Shown: in pieces, positions 39,814 through 52,532 of the stretch
Layout: every line of letters starts with the position of its first letter
How positions within the stretch are numbered: position 1 is the first letter of the stretch
Program-made: the position numbers and the translations under genes
From: Pyrus communis
Taxonomy: Eukaryota > Streptophyta > Magnoliopsida > Rosales > Rosaceae
NCBI RefSeq assembly: GCF_963583255.1
Contig: NC_084803.1
Location: forward strand, 4,375,621-4,439,620
DNA: 64,000 nucleotides
Reading direction: 5' to 3'
The notes under the pieces: model-generated
Database searches by the model: none
The model's input: only the letters and a program-made list of their open reading frames with translations
Told to the model about the DNA's origin: nothing

Positions 39814-40661
39814 GGTTTTTTGTTCGTTAGTCGTCAACCGAAACGGAAACGCTTCCGTACCGGCGTTTTTTAATTTAATTTAATTTAATTTTAGGGTTTT
39901 ATTATTGAGTTGGGATGGACTGTTGGGGACAGTGTTGGATTTGCGGCCCGACTGTGAGACGGGTCGGATTTTGTGGCTTGTGGAGTTGACATTTTACAGT
40001 CGCTTTTTGACGTGGAAATGAGAATATTTTGTTTTTCTGGCCATTAGGAGGTTGACACGTGTAGTCATGGAAGTTTCCTTTTAACCTTTACCGTTTTGGA
40101 GCAAGCAAGGGATCAACTTAATTTTTGTTTCTTGCACCTCATGGACGACGAAGTTCACAATGATAAAATTTAAATATGAAATTTAAAGTTTATGTTTATA
40201 AAAGACATTATATAGATAAGTGATACTGATCGATAACAAACTAAATAAACCTCAGCGCCTTTAATAAAGAAGGCATTTCCCAGAGAATTAATCTTCATTA
40301 TTGCACCCTCATTGGGGGTTCTTTCTTCTCAAGGAAGACAGAAGAATTTATACACAACTCTGTAAGCGATTGAATTTTTCAAAAACATGAGGCAATCACC
40401 ATTCGAGTTCACTAGACAGCTTCTTCTCCATGCTCCAGTGTCTGCTGGTAAATAAACTGCACCCGAATCGCTCTCTTCCACGCAGTTTGATCCGAAAAAG
40501 AAAATCTCCGTGTGTTTATTGAACAGTAAGGCAGTGGATTTTTGCATATAAGTTAGAGTTTAATGGCACTCATTCTGTACATATACAACTATTCTCTTTC
40601 CACACCCAAAAAATAAGATCCTCTCAATCACACTAGTCACAAAACTTCACAGACCTTTGCT
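39814..40661. other. NRAMP promoter and APD 3' flank
   Basis: A TTTAA-type pentanucleotide tract lies at about 39868-39892, immediately upstream of the NRAMP leader. The minus-strand open frame at 40329-40547 has no recognisable features and is probably chance. Confidence 0.5.
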
Positions 40662-42910
40662 TCAGGGGTTGAACAATTTTCTCACTTTGTGAATCAGCCT
40701 TCTGCATATTGGACACACCTTATTCTCCCCGTCCATGATCCTGCAAGATTCATTTCGGTAAAAACCTCGAGAGCACAAGCAATACATGTGTGAAAGAAGA
40801 ATACGAAAGTGAGCGGTGTATCTATATCGGTGTATATATGTACCTTTGAGCACAGTCATAGCAAGTGGCACAATGACCACAAGGAACGAAGAAGGAATTG
40901 CGCTGCTCGTCGTAACAGATTACACATAATTTTTCGTCGTATAATTCCTCCGAGGAGCTACTAGAAGCTCCTGAATCTTCATCTTCTTCATTTGTCCCGT
41001 ATGTCTGTCGAAGAATCGTCTTCTGCGGCACTATAGGGTAAGTCTCGTTAACTTCTTCCACTGCTGTTTCAACTAAAGTACGATCCTCACCATCACAGGC
41101 TCCAAGGTATTTCAGTATCAGAAAAATAACCACCACAATAAACCCTGAAAGTAGGACATAAATAAATGATTGAAGCAATTACAAATTACTGAAAAAATAC
41201 TGAAAGCTCAACAGGACTGAGGTCTATTTCTGATTTCGTACCTAAAATCGCAATGTAGGTTACTACGCGAGCCACGAATGAAAGCTCGATGTACCATTCA
41301 CCAAGATCTCCCTGCAGCAACTTTGTTGGTTACGTTGGCACAAAATTAGTAACAATTTGAGACAATGTATGAGATCTGGCCTTACATTGTTAGGTGTTGT
41401 TAGTATGACATAGTGAGTATTGGGGAATACGAGGCTGAGCCGGCAAGACCCCTTCGTTGTTGAACAGACGTCCTTAGCTTTCGTAACATCATACATCGTT
41501 GATGAAACACTTACATTCACTAATGCAATTAGGCTCCTGGGATCTGTGTTTATGAATTCAAGGTAGTACTTGTCATCTTCCTCAATATTGTACTCAGCTT
41601 CTTTACCTGAACAAAAAACGCTTATGATGATCATTTTGCACATAAACTTTGTGATCAGTGTTTTTAGGCTACTCGAATACGTTTTTTCACTTTCTGAAAT
41701 CTAATTGTGCAACAATAGTTTCAAAAATGAAGAATCTGTTACCGATTTTGGGTTCATTGAGGGCGAGGCTGTCCTGAGAACTTGTTTGTTCCGGCTGCAA
41801 TATTTCGACGTTTTGTTCCCCTGTCAAAACGTGCATTACATTTGTTTTAAGATGAGTCTAAAATGTAATTAAGCTGCAAACAACAAACGATATTTTCTTA
41901 CGGAAGCATGACAGTTTTCATTAAATTTGCTCACCAAATGACGTTTCCTTTTATTTAAATTTGGGTTCATAATGTAACCGAAACAGAAAATTTTGGGTTC
42001 ATAGTAAAATGCTGACATGTGTATCGACACGGTGTTTGGAGATAAAATTTGACGAACAAAATTGGTCAAGAAAATAAATTGCAAATTGAAAACTTACCTT
42101 TAAGCATAACAACTTGTAGTTGATTTAAGATAGTAGCATGAGCTTCCAATTTCATGGACAAACTTGAACCCTTGTTCAACCAGAAGGAAAATCCCTGAAC
42201 ACAAAATTTCAACCTCTCTGGAGATCCAAATCAATAATTTGGAGGGAAAATGCAGAATTTCGGAAACATCCAAAACCCTAAAGGAAACGGTTTGATTTAA
42301 AATAAAATGTAAATTTTCAGTTCCTACCTTGCGATTATATGATCCAAGAATCAAGTAATCGTGCACGCTCCAATTTGATTGGGGGTTCAATTTAGGCTCC
42401 TCCGAGAAAGCGTAGAGAGAAACCCCTTTCCTGTCAACGTCTCTCACTTCAACATGTTTGACAAACACGGCACTAGCCTTCATCAATCGCGACGAGCTCG
42501 GCCCGAGTTCCATCCGGCGGTCGCCATAGTACCCGTATCGGAGACTCACCGAAACTGCCAAAAAAACAAGTGAAATGCTTTGTTGAGATGGAAGGGTTAG
42601 CGGAGGAAAACTGGTACTGAAGATAAAAAATTTATGTGTACATGCCACATATCCAGAGGGTCAGAGGAGTGAGGAGTCGAGCCCAAGTCTCTTGGCACCG
42701 CTGAGGCCTGGCCGGAGGCGTCGGGTGGGCCCACATCGAGCGGTACATGGCTGCGAAGAAGGATGGCGTGGTAGCAGAGAGAGGTAGGGAGAGAGGGGGA
42801 GGTGTGAGAGGAAATTGTTGTTCTGCTGGAGGAGAGGAGAGGAACCCTTGGGGGATTGGTGGGAAGAAGACCAGTAGCTTTACGTTTGGTAGTTGCCTTG
42901 GTTCTTCCAT
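40662..42910 (-). CDS. APD-type membrane RING E3 ubiquitin ligase
   Basis: Eight exons, 42910-42649, 42554-42328, 42194-42098, 41820-41743, 41606-41386, 41311-41242, 41144-40844 and 40740-40662, keep one frame and give 444 residues. The start could instead be the in-frame ATG at 42961. The N-terminus is proline-rich, followed by a conserved ectodomain (VSLRYGYYGD, LGPSSSRLMKASAVFVKHVEV, WSVHDYLILGSYNRK). A transmembrane stretch lies around residues 305-332, then an acidic serine-rich linker and a C-terminal C3HC4 RING (CVIC at 392, CGHCATCYDC, CPIC at 428). The layout matches Arabidopsis APD1-4, endomembrane E3 ligases that act in pollen mitosis. The first donor (T|GTGGCA) is weak, so exon 1's 3' edge is the least certain part. 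Confidence 0.88.
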
Positions 42911-43655
42911 AACCTCAACTAACCGTTTTTTGAAGTGGTTGGCGCAAACTTTGAATGGCAAGTTTTATGAATGTTAGGTGTTAATTTCTGTTTGGGGCAA
43001 TCTTGTACTTGTAAGTTGTAACTCGAGACATATTTCTCAGTTCTCAACGTGTGTTTAATATAGGAATCTTAAAAGTGAACACTTTTTTTATTGTTTGAAA
43101 AATAGTAGGATAATTACATTAGATTCATTTAAATCGACATTTTATATAATGAAAAATACTGATATAGCCAACGATTTTGTCGATTAATTTTTTTTATAAA
43201 GGTGGTGTAGCCGTCTATCATTTATTGAAATCTTAAGCATTGAATCTCTAGGTTCGATAATGAGCATTGAATCTCCAAAATCGATCCCCAACATCGGGTC
43301 CTCGAGCTTGGGTCCGAGCTCTAAGTTCTCGGCTCAGGATCATGACACAATGAAAAATATCTCAGCAAACTATTGAGTCTTTTCTCAGGATGCCGTCCGA
43401 CGCTGGAATTGAAGGCGCTGTTTGTGTTTTTATGTAAATTGGATGTCTTTGTATGGTCTATTTAAAATTATTCAAGCAGCTGTCTTGTTCGATACCATCG
43501 CTACAATTTTGTACGCTTCCCTTGCATCTCTATCAATGCTAATCAGTGACTAAAATTCAAGATAAAGTAAGATTAACTTTTCATGAACTAATAAGATACT
43601 AAGATATTGATCTTATATTAACAAGAAAAAACAGCTCCAGCATCTCAACATATCA
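42911..43655. other. Intergenic region between APD and the P450 pair
   Basis: Divergent promoter space for the minus-strand APD gene and the plus-strand P450 copy. I see no repeat ends and no further gene. Confidence 0.5.
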
Positions 43656-45675
43656 ATGGAAACTTCGTTCTTCTTCTCCTTCTACCTTTTGCTCTTCATT
43701 TTCTTTCTTTTTATCAAAAACTATTTGCAGAAAATTAACCAAAAACTCCCACCAAGCCCTTCTCTTTGTTTCCCCATCGTAGGCCATCTCTACCTCTTCA
43801 AAAAATCCCTCCACAGAACACTTGCTGAACTCTCCAACAAACATGGACCGATCACATACCTCCGATTCGGCTCCCGCCCTGTCCTCCTCGTATCCTCACC
43901 TTCGGCGGCTGAGGAATGCTTCACTAAAAACGACATCGCTTTTGCTAACCGCCCGAAGCTGCTTGCCGGAAAACACCTCGGATACAACTACACCACCCTC
44001 GCCTGGGCCTCTTACGGCTCCCACTGGCGCAACTTGAGACGCATAGCGTCCCTAGAGTTATTGTCATCTAAGCGAGTTCAGATGCTTTCTAGCATCCGTC
44101 TCGATGAAGTCAGGTCCTTGATTTCCCGGCTCTTTCGAGGCGCGAAAGGCGGCAGCGAATTTCAGAGTTTGGACATGAAGTCGGCGTTTTTCGAGCTGAC
44201 TCTTAATGTTCTGATGAGGATGGTTGCGGGAAAGCGGTGCCATGGGGAAAATGTGACGGATTTAGAGGAGATTATTGCTGAGAACTTTCGGTTGAGTGGC
44301 GCTACCAATCTTGGAGATTTTCTGCCGGTTTTGAAGTATGTGGGGGTAAGTGGCCTTGAGAAGAAATTGATGACACTCCACAAGAAAATGGAAAAATTCA
44401 TGCAAGATTTGATCCAAGAGCGCAGAGAAAAGCAGAGTGGCTCTGTTTCTGAACAGAGGAGCAAGTCCATGGTGGACGTCTTGCTTGCTCTGCAAGAAAC
44501 TGAACCGGAATATTATACTGATGAGATCGTAAGAGGCATGATGCAAGTAAGCTCTCTCAACAAAAAAATAAAAAAATCTTTGAAGTTCAAGAACAATTGC
44601 AGTAATTTTCTGCTTAAAGATAATGAATTGTTTAATTGGTTTGGACAAAGATAATGTCCAATATTTGTTGTGTTATAATGCATCCAAGTTGCATTAAGGA
44701 CTTGCCTGCACCAGGTACGCCGTTGTAGTGCAATATTCTAAATCAATAGCACAATGTAATGTGTGTTTAACTATTGCACATGAAAGTTTGTTATTGGTTT
44801 ATAATACCGTCACCGTCGCATAACCAGTGTAGTTAAGTAAGTCTCTCTCCAAGCTACAATATAAAATTTAAGACAAAAACTACTAGTGTCAGCAAGTCTT
44901 ACAAGGACTTGAGTTTGAGAGAGTCTAAATAGAGATCTTCAGTTTCCTAAACTCCTAATTAGACTGCTTGACCAAAAGTCTAAATAGAGATCTTCAGTTT
45001 CCTAAACTCCTAATTAGACTGCTTGACCAAAACATGTATACACAATTGTACCCAGGTCATGTTAGCAGCAGGGACAGACACCTCATCTGGAACCATGGAA
45101 TGGGCTCTATCACTTTTGCTCAACAACCCAGAAGCCCTAGCAAAAACTCAGACTGAATGGATACCCACATTGGGCAATGCAGGCTACTTGAGGAGTCCGA
45201 CCTCGCCAAGCTTCCGTATCTCCACGGCATCATCAATGAAACCCTCCGGATGTACCCAGCAGGCCCTTTGCTTGCCCCACACGAGTCATCCGAGGACTGC
45301 ACAGTGGGGGGTTTCCACGTTCCACGTGGCACGATGTTGCTGATGAACTTATGGGCCATACAGAACAATCCAAAGCTGTGGGCACAGCCTGGACAATTTA
45401 AACCAGAGAGGTTTGTGAATGGACAAGGGGAAAGAGATGGTTTTGTGTTGTTGCCGTTTGGGACCGGGAGGAGGGGCTGCCCTGGGGAAGGGTTAGCAAT
45501 GAGGATGGTTGGACTTGCCTTAGGGTCTCTGATTCAGTGTTTTGAATGGGAGAGGATTGGGGAGGAGATGGTGGACATGACTGAAGGGCCTGGACTCACC
45601 ATGCCTAAAGCTCTGCCTTTAATTGCAAAGTGTAGGCCACGCCGAAAAATGCTTGCCCTGCTTTCTCAACTCTAA
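43656..45675 (+). pseudogene. CYP81-type cytochrome P450, frameshifted copy
   Basis: Two exons, 43656-44546 and 45056-45675, correspond to the intact neighbour at 46617-48780. The N-terminal anchor, proline-rich hinge (LPPSPSLCFPIVGH), I-helix AAGTDTSS, K-helix ETLRMYP, PERF and heme loop FGTGRRGCPG are all recognisable. Exon 2 is 620 nt and does not fit the frame. Compared with the neighbour, one base is lost near 45155, so the upstream frame runs out at 45343 and the heme-binding half is in another frame. A further 3-nt loss follows, and exon 1 lacks six residues in the AKRF region after LE (near 44268). Three lesions argue for decay over sequencing error, though the single-base gap alone could be an error. 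Heme-thiolate function is unlikely. Confidence 0.85.
44922..45031. repeat. 55-bp tandem duplication in the P450 pseudogene intron
   Basis: AGTCTAAATAGAGATCTTCA begins both copies (44922-44976 and 44977-45031), which are essentially identical. The second ends 24 bp before exon 2. Confidence 0.93.
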
Positions 45676-46616
45676 ATACCCAGTGGACCTTATTGGTGGT
45701 TGTTTCATATCTGTCTTCTTCATAAGCATTTGGATGGTACAGTAGATAGGGTTTTTAACGCAAATGATTCTTGCGTGGATGGTGAAATACACGACTTTGG
45801 TATCGTGCTTTACAATTCACACAGCACGTCAATGTCATCACGACTGCTAAATTTTGTTAAAGGTGTAATATTTATGCACTCATTATTACTTCTGGCACAC
45901 CTTTTCAATTTTCGACCCTTTAATCGGATGAATTGAATAATATCAAATGACATAAATTAACAAAAGATGTGTGAGAAATAAAAAAATAATGTGTGGGAAG
46001 TAAAAAAATGATGTGTGGATAGCACGCACCTTTTGTTAAAAAGGATGTGTGGATAGAGCACCCCTTTTGTGTGATAATATCGCACACATCTGGAGCCTCA
46101 AGATGTCGGTTGTGCCTAGCTTCTACTAATTGTGTCTAGCTTCTACTAATCTAATGCATACATTCAAATCAACGAATTAAACAATAAGATACAAACACAC
46201 ACAAATAATATGACTATTTACATAATTCATATTATATTCCATTACAATTGTCATTGTCACGTGATGAATCAGTGACATAAAAGAATTTCATCATAAAGTG
46301 GGGTTGCTTGTTCGATGGCGCCATAACTAGATTTCAACATCTCTCTTCCATCTTATTTTTCAACAACTAATAAGATTTTTTTTTCCAAGTGGGGTTGCTT
46401 GTTCGATGCCATCACTAGATTTCAACATCTGTCTTGCATCTTACTTTTCAACAACTAATAAGAAATTTGACTAATTTTTCATATAATCCTTGAAATGTTA
46501 AACAATCAATATATTATAGAAAAATGAAACTTCAAACATAAGTGTTAAAAGAAATGTATGGATGGAGCACCCCTTATCTTAAGAAGTACATACAGCTTGC
46601 AGACATCAGCATATCA
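45676..46616. other. Spacer between the two P450 copies
   Basis: Contains a worn MITE relic at about 45950-46075, with GTGTGGATAGCAC and GTGTGGATAGAGCACCCC segments like the intact element at 60274-60421. A tandem duplication at 46296-46472 is listed separately. Confidence 0.55.
46296..46472. repeat. 91-bp tandem duplication upstream of the intact P450
   Basis: AAGTGGGGTTGCTTGTTCGA starts both copies (46296-46386 and 46387-46472). They diverge slightly and differ by small indels. Confidence 0.9.
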
Positions 46617-48780
46617 ATGGAAACTTCGTTCTTCTTCTTCTTCTACTTTTTGCTTTTCATTTTCTTTCTTTTCCTCAAAAACTATTTGCAGAAAATTAAC
46701 AAAAAACTCCCACCAAGCCCCTCTCTTTGTTTCCCAGTCATAGGCCATCTCTACCTCTTCAAAAAACCCCTCCACAGAACACTTGCCAAACTCTCCAACA
46801 AACATGGACCAATATCATATCTCCGATTCGGCTCCCGCCCGGTCCTCCTCGTATCTTCACCGTCCGCGGCTGAGGAATGCTTCACCAAAAACGACATCAC
46901 TTTTGCCAACCGCCCTAAGTTCCTCGCAGGAAAACACCTCGGATACAACTACACCTCCCTCACCTGGGCCTCCTACGGCTCCCACTGGCGCAACTTGCGA
47001 CGCATAACCTCCCTCGAGTTATTGTCGTCCAACCGCCTTCAGATGTTTCACGGTATCCGTGCAGATGAAGTTAGGTCATTGATTTGCCTGCTTTTCCGAG
47101 GTTCTAACGGCCGTGAATTTCAGAGTTTCGAGATGAAGTCAACGTTTTTTGAGCTGACACTTAATGTTGTGATGAGGATGATTGCCGGAAAGCGGTACTA
47201 TGGCGAGCATATGGCGGATTTGGAGCAAGCAAAGCGGTTTAAACAGATCGTGACGGAAAGCTTTGAGCTTAGCGGGGTTACGAATATCGGAGATTTTGTG
47301 CCTGTTTTGAACTATTTGGGAGTAACGGGGCTTGAGAAGAAGTTGGTGATATTGCAGAAGAAAAGGGATGGATTCATGCAAGATTTGATAGAAGAACATA
47401 GAAAATTGCAGAGTGGATCTGTTTCTGAACAGAGGAGGAAGACAATGGTGGAAGTTTTGCTTTCCCTGCAAGAAACTGAACCTGAATATTATACAGATGA
47501 GATCATAAGAGGCATCATGCAAGTAAGTTCTCTTGTCCAAAATTTTTGAACTGCAGAATCAGATGCATTAAGTTTGTGCTTAAAGATAATGTTTTTTTAG
47601 TTTGTTTGGGTGAATACAATGTTCAATTAGATCTAAGAAATATAATAATAGAAATTTAGTTTTGGTCAATAAATACTGAGTAGCGCTATTCACATATATG
47701 TTTACTTCTGACGTACTTCTCTTAATTTTTAATTATCAGATCAAATAAATTGAAAAAAAAACATCAATGACAAAAAAATTACAAGAGTGTGTGAGGGAAT
47801 AATGTAAAGTTTAGTGTATATTTTATTGTTTAACATCTGGATATCTCAAATTTAACTAAGGTCAATGCCCCACTTTTTATGTAGTTAAAACTTATTTTTC
47901 AAATTAAAAAATGAAAATGTCACTCTAACAGTATTTTAATACGTTACGCAATGTAGTATGTTTTAGTTTTTTTTACGTGACACTTTGTGATCATCTTGTT
48001 ATAAAACAACAATGATATTGACATTCTTGTTGCGAAGAAGTCCTTCTCGCATATTAGACCGCTCCACCAAACCAGTTAGGTATATATGCTAGTTCACACT
48101 TCATAATCTGAAATAAACCTTATGGCTTAAGACTTTTTGCGCAATTCCACCCACAGGTCATGTTATCGGCAGCGACAGACACCTCATCTGGAACCATGGA
48201 ATGGGCTCTATCCCTTTTGCTCAACAACCCAGAAGCCCTTGCAAAAGCCCAGGCTGAAATTGATATCCACATTGGACAAAGCTGCAGGCTTGTTGAGGAA
48301 TCAGACCTTCCCAAGTTACCCTATCTCCAAGGCATCATAAACGAAACCCTCCGAATGTACCCAGCAGGCCCACTGCTAGTCCCCCACGAATCATCAGATG
48401 ACTGCTCTGTGGGCGGCTTCCACGTCCCACGTGGAACCATGTTGTTGGTGAACATATGGGCCATACAACATCATCCAAAGTTGTGGGCACAACCTGACCA
48501 ATTTAAGCCAGAGAGGTTCCAAAACCTGCAAGAGGCAAGAGATGGTTTTGTTTGGTTGCCATTTGGGGCGGGGAGGAGGGGCTGCCCCGGGGAAGGCTTA
48601 GCGACTCGGATAGTCGGGCTGGCTCTAGGATCATTGATTCAGTGTTTTGATTGGGAGAGAGTTGGCGAGGAAATGGTGGACATGAGTGAAGGTACTGGTC
48701 TCAGCATGCCTAGAGCTCACCCATTACTCGCAAAGTGTAGGCCACGCCCAAAAATGCTTGCCCTGCTATCTCAACTCTAA
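46617..48780 (+). CDS. CYP81-type cytochrome P450 monooxygenase
   Basis: Two exons, 46617-47522 and 48157-48780, with one phase-0 GT-AG intron of 634 bp, encode 509 residues. METSFFF was taken as the start because it aligns with the neighbouring copy; an in-frame ATG at 46542 would add an untypical leader. Visible features are the membrane anchor (about residues 4-22), hinge LPPSPSLCFP, I-helix AATDTSSGT (307-315), ETLR (365-368), PERF (420-423) and the heme loop FGAGRRGCPG with ligand C445. CYP81 enzymes sit on the ER and hydroxylate isoflavones, lignans, glucosinolate precursors or xenobiotics. The best resemblance is to the isoflavone 2'-hydroxylase-like group, but the substrate cannot be read from sequence. 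It is a tandem duplicate of the preceding pseudogene. Confidence 0.93.
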
Positions 48781-49370
48781 ATGGGCCAATGCATGTTTTC
48801 GTACCCCGTTCTCTAATAACAACCGATATTCCAAAATATAGAAGCCATGTCCATCATGTGAAAGCTTTCTTAACCTAAATCCCCTTCTATTGGGATTTAG
48901 GTTTTGTTTTGAGTTGTCATCTTTTATTTACAATATCAGTCTTTTGTCTATGCTAAGAAAAAGAGATGATATTCTAACCAAAATCTTCGTTCACATAAAA
49001 AACAAAAGCAAAGACAATTCCATATAGAAATTAAACTTTTATTATACATATAAGAAAAAACTAAAATCACATCAAACCTTTTATAAATTCCTCCATTAAT
49101 TAGCTCATGGGTTGAAATTTGAAACAATTCAGCAGAAGATTTGATCTCAGTGAAAAATATCCGTAAAAAAATCTCGAATCTCATAATATTGTGACTTATG
49201 AAACCTGCAGCCCAAAATCTCATAATATTGTATTTTTTGAATTATGAAACCTGCAACCCAAACAGCTCTCGGTGTAGTTAGCTGTTGCATTATTGTCCTT
49301 GAGATTCTAACTTTGGACGAGGATGGTTTGCTAAGTGTTAGTGGCAGAAAAATAGATACGACGAGATGAT
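48781..49370. other. 3' flank of the P450 gene
   Basis: AT-rich sequence with a short duplicated phrase (AATCTCATAATATTGT at about 49176 and 49214). No gene. Confidence 0.5.
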
Positions 49371-49620
49371 GCTGGAAGGAGGAAGAGGTCCGAAGGCTTC
49401 TTGAATAAAATGAGGCTCAAGCTATCCTGGTGCAGAGTTTTTATGGGTGTCGAGATAAATTAATATGGCACTATACTAAACATGGTCGATATTCGGTTAA
49501 AAGTGGATATGAGTTGGCACAAAGTATGGAGAGGAATGGGGAATTGGGGAGACGGGGAGATGGGGAATCAAGCACTGAAGGTGTCCGAGATAAGGTGTGG
49601 AATGATATTGTTCAGATCAG
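49371..49620 (+). pseudogene. Relic of a LINE reverse-transcriptase C-terminal (zf-RVT) region
   Basis: The reading frame gives DKLIWHYTKHGRYSVKSGYE followed by an ELGRRGDGESS linker and KVWNDI. This matches the segment between reverse transcriptase and the zinc-binding domain in plant non-LTR elements. It is broken by stops on its 5' side and lacks the rest of the element. Confidence 0.75.
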
Positions 49621-49628
49621 AATTGTCC

Positions 49629-49966
49629 TTATACACTCGTTCGATACCTCGTGTGTACGATAAAGTGAATCCTGATTGACAAGGACGACGACATGATGAT
49701 CGTGAAGCTGTTCAGCTGTTGGATGATCAAATCACGGACCACCGTCTCACTGGAAATCTGCCGAAATGCCAATGAGTAAGGGTTGGCGAGGTTGGAAACG
49801 GTGGAACCGCGGAAGTAGAAGATCGGTAAGCGTGGGTGGAAGACGAAAAGAAGGCGGAGAGGAGAGGAGGCTGCCAAGTCGGATCCCCGAAAGAAGTGAT
49901 GCTAGCTTTCTCCATCACGTAGACGTAGTCAGTCGTAGTCGTCCTCAGGGAATGGTGGGTTTCCAC
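49629..49966 (-). other. Unrecognised coding-like fragment
   Basis: Two overlapping minus-strand frames, 49966-49727 (from METHHSLRTTTTDYVYVMEK) and 49877-49629, look like one coding stretch with a frameshift. The second contains FYFRGSTVSNLANPYSLAFR and FRQISSETVVRDLIIQQL, which has protein-like composition, while the local GC content is higher than its surroundings. I do not recognise the parent. It may be a gene fragment carried by the adjacent LINE relic or simply chance. Confidence 0.3.
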
Positions 49967-51578
49967 ACTCTCTCTCTCGTTTTCAGCACATGCATATTTA
50001 TTACTGCAACTCAGTCTTAAACCATCACTTCATAATTGTAATGGCATACTGACAACCATGCAAATACATATAAATACACAATCATACATGCAATTGCCCA
50101 GTGTACCTTTATAAAGCTAACTTTATGTTGCCTTTAACCTTAATCACTGGATACTAGCTTTTCAAGCTTCCTACATACTCATACGAAACCAACATGCTCT
50201 TTGGAACGTAAGTTAGTTGTACTAATATATATTATAAATTGAATCAACATGGAATTAATTATTTACAATAACGACAGGGAAAATAAGATAAGCCAAGCAT
50301 CACCATAGGGAAAATAAGATAAGCCGCATCAGGTCCAGATGCTATCAAAATTACGTAGCAGCGCTTTCTTTACTCCCACATTTCAGTTGATTCAAAACCA
50401 TCATGCACACCCATGTTTGCAACGTGGGCATCCTTATCATGCACTCCCACATTTCAATAGCCGTAAAAATGTTATACCCTAAAAGATCTCAAACCATTCA
50501 CGCATTCCTCTCTTTGGAAAAGAATATTGACATGTGTTGAGTTTTAAATTCATAATTTACACAATCCAATTCCGGAAGTCTTTTCACTTTGGTGATAAAC
50601 ATATGTACACAAGTTGATACTACAAGGTTATACTTTATACATATATTTGTGTCTTTGCATTTGTTCATCTCAAGCTTAAGCAATGTAGGACAAATCATTC
50701 CTTATTTAAACACATAATATGTCAATTTTGCTGCATGTTTGCAGAACTCCAGATTTTTAATCCATATTGATTATTTCCCACAGCAACCAATAATGTGGCT
50801 ATTCAATTCAGTTAATATATATTTACTATACATTATCATAGAGCACAGCAGGCTGAGAAATTGATTTACATGAATTTACTTTACCTATTCAAATGGAAAT
50901 CAAAGGCAACAGACTTACCCATGTAAGGGTTATGTCAGGCATCAATCACATATAGAAATAACATGTATGATTCTTACTTCCATAGATGAATCAATTACAT
51001 GTACTACAAACCAATATCAAGTATTTCTATTTTTCCTTTCAGTTACTCACACACATACAATTTTTGAGCAATTGATAACTTGATAATAAGAAAATTAAGG
51101 GGTTTTGGATCAGATTAAACCAAAATAGTGATAGGTTGATTCCATCAAAATTTAGATGCCAATCAGATTAAATCACTCATAAATACATCAAAATATAGTG
51201 ATACTCACAATTTGGTGCGCTTGGGTGTACGCAACCTCTACACCCATCAAGAAGAGCCTTTGTCTTTCCTTTTCTTGCAGTGAATACAAATTTGGCTGTC
51301 GAAGACATGAAAAACTTGAAACAACCATTAGTGATTGTTAAATGCATGTTTATACCATACATTTGGGCAAGAGATATAAATTGTCATTGACCTTCATTGT
51401 ATAGCCATCATTCAAGAATCTTATCATGCATTTATTACAAGTCTTTGGACAAGAATATGGCCTGACCTACATGAACATACCAGTTACCTTTTAGAAATAA
51501 CCCAAGGGTCCCCTCACTGTGCCTCCAAAGATCATCCATCCATGTAGAGTATGGATATGAAATTGCATTCAACTGAAC
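49967..51578. other. AT-rich region beside the Gypsy element
   Basis: A 20-bp phrase beginning AGGGAAAATAAGATAAGCC occurs twice (about 50276 and 50308). The stretch nearest 51578 probably belongs to the 3' side of the Gypsy element, since weak minus-strand coding-like fragments separated by stops continue to about 51385. No 3' LTR is visible. Confidence 0.45.
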
Positions 51579-52532
51579 TCATTCCAACAATTGTGTAGAT
51601 GAAAAGCTAGTGTTGAGAGGAGACCTAGATAGAGAATTAGCATCTTGGTTGTCTTTTCCTTGTTTGAACTGGATTTCATAATCAAATCCCAATAGCTTAG
51701 TTACCCACTTCTGCTGGAAATATGTATGTGTTCTTCCCTGAAGGAAGTATTTCAAACTATGGTGGTCTGTCTGTATAATGAAATGATTCCCTATCAAATA
51801 TGACTGCCATTTATGAATAGCATGGATAATGGCAAGCATATCTTTTTCATAGGCAGATAATGATTGATTTCTTGGACATAAAGCCTTGCTAGTAAAAGCA
51901 ATTGGTCTCCCTTCCTGTTGAAGCACTACACCAATACATGTACCAGATGCATCACTTTCGATAATGAAAAGCTTGCTGAAATTTGGTAATGCAAGTACTT
52001 GAAGAGAGAGCATGGCTTGTTTCAAGGTGTGAAAGGCTTCAGTAGCATCTTGGGTCCAAGAGAAGTTGTCTTTCTTGGTTAGAGTAGTTAAATGCCCAAT
52101 GATCTTACCAAAATTAGGAATAAACTTCCTATAGTAACCTGTTAAACCCAGGAACCCTCTCAAAGCTTTAACAGATGTTGGAATAGGCCACTTAGCAATG
52201 GCTTCCAATTTGTTCGGATCTGCAGCAACACTTTCCTTGGAAACAATATATCCCAAATATTCGACTTGAAATTTGCCAAATGCAAACTTTGATTGCTTGA
52301 CATATAAGTTATCCATACTCAGTGTATCAAATATTGTTTTCAAATGAGACAGATGGAGAGACCAAGAAGGACTATACACCAAAATGTCATCAAAGAATAC
52401 TAGGATGAACTTCCTGAGATATGATCTAAAAATCTCATTCATAAGGCACTGAAATGTGGCGGGGGCATTGGTTAAACCAAATGGCATTACCAAAAATTCA
52501 TAGTGCCCATCAAGTTGTTTTCTCAATATCAT
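51579..52532 (-). pseudogene. Gypsy reverse transcriptase and RNase H segment
   Basis: The longest surviving pol frame, 317 codons. It starts inside the reverse-transcriptase domain (YEFLVMPFGLTNAPATFQ), keeps the catalytic FDDILVYS, the connection (LRGFLGLTGYYRKFIPNFG) and an RNase H domain beginning IIESDASGTCIGVVL with TDHHSLKYF. The amino-terminal part of the domain is lost to stops. The frame ends after RNase H without an integrase. Confidence 0.9.

Noticed and set aside
39835..39837. Upstream start for the NRAMP protein
   Set aside because: The codon is TTG, not ATG. The first ATG in frame is at 39813.
40329..40547. Minus-strand open frame downstream of the APD gene
   Set aside because: No recognisable features and located in a 3' flank.
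46542..46616. N-terminal extension of the intact P450
   Set aside because: The extra 25 residues are absent from the tandem copy and precede the normal membrane anchor.
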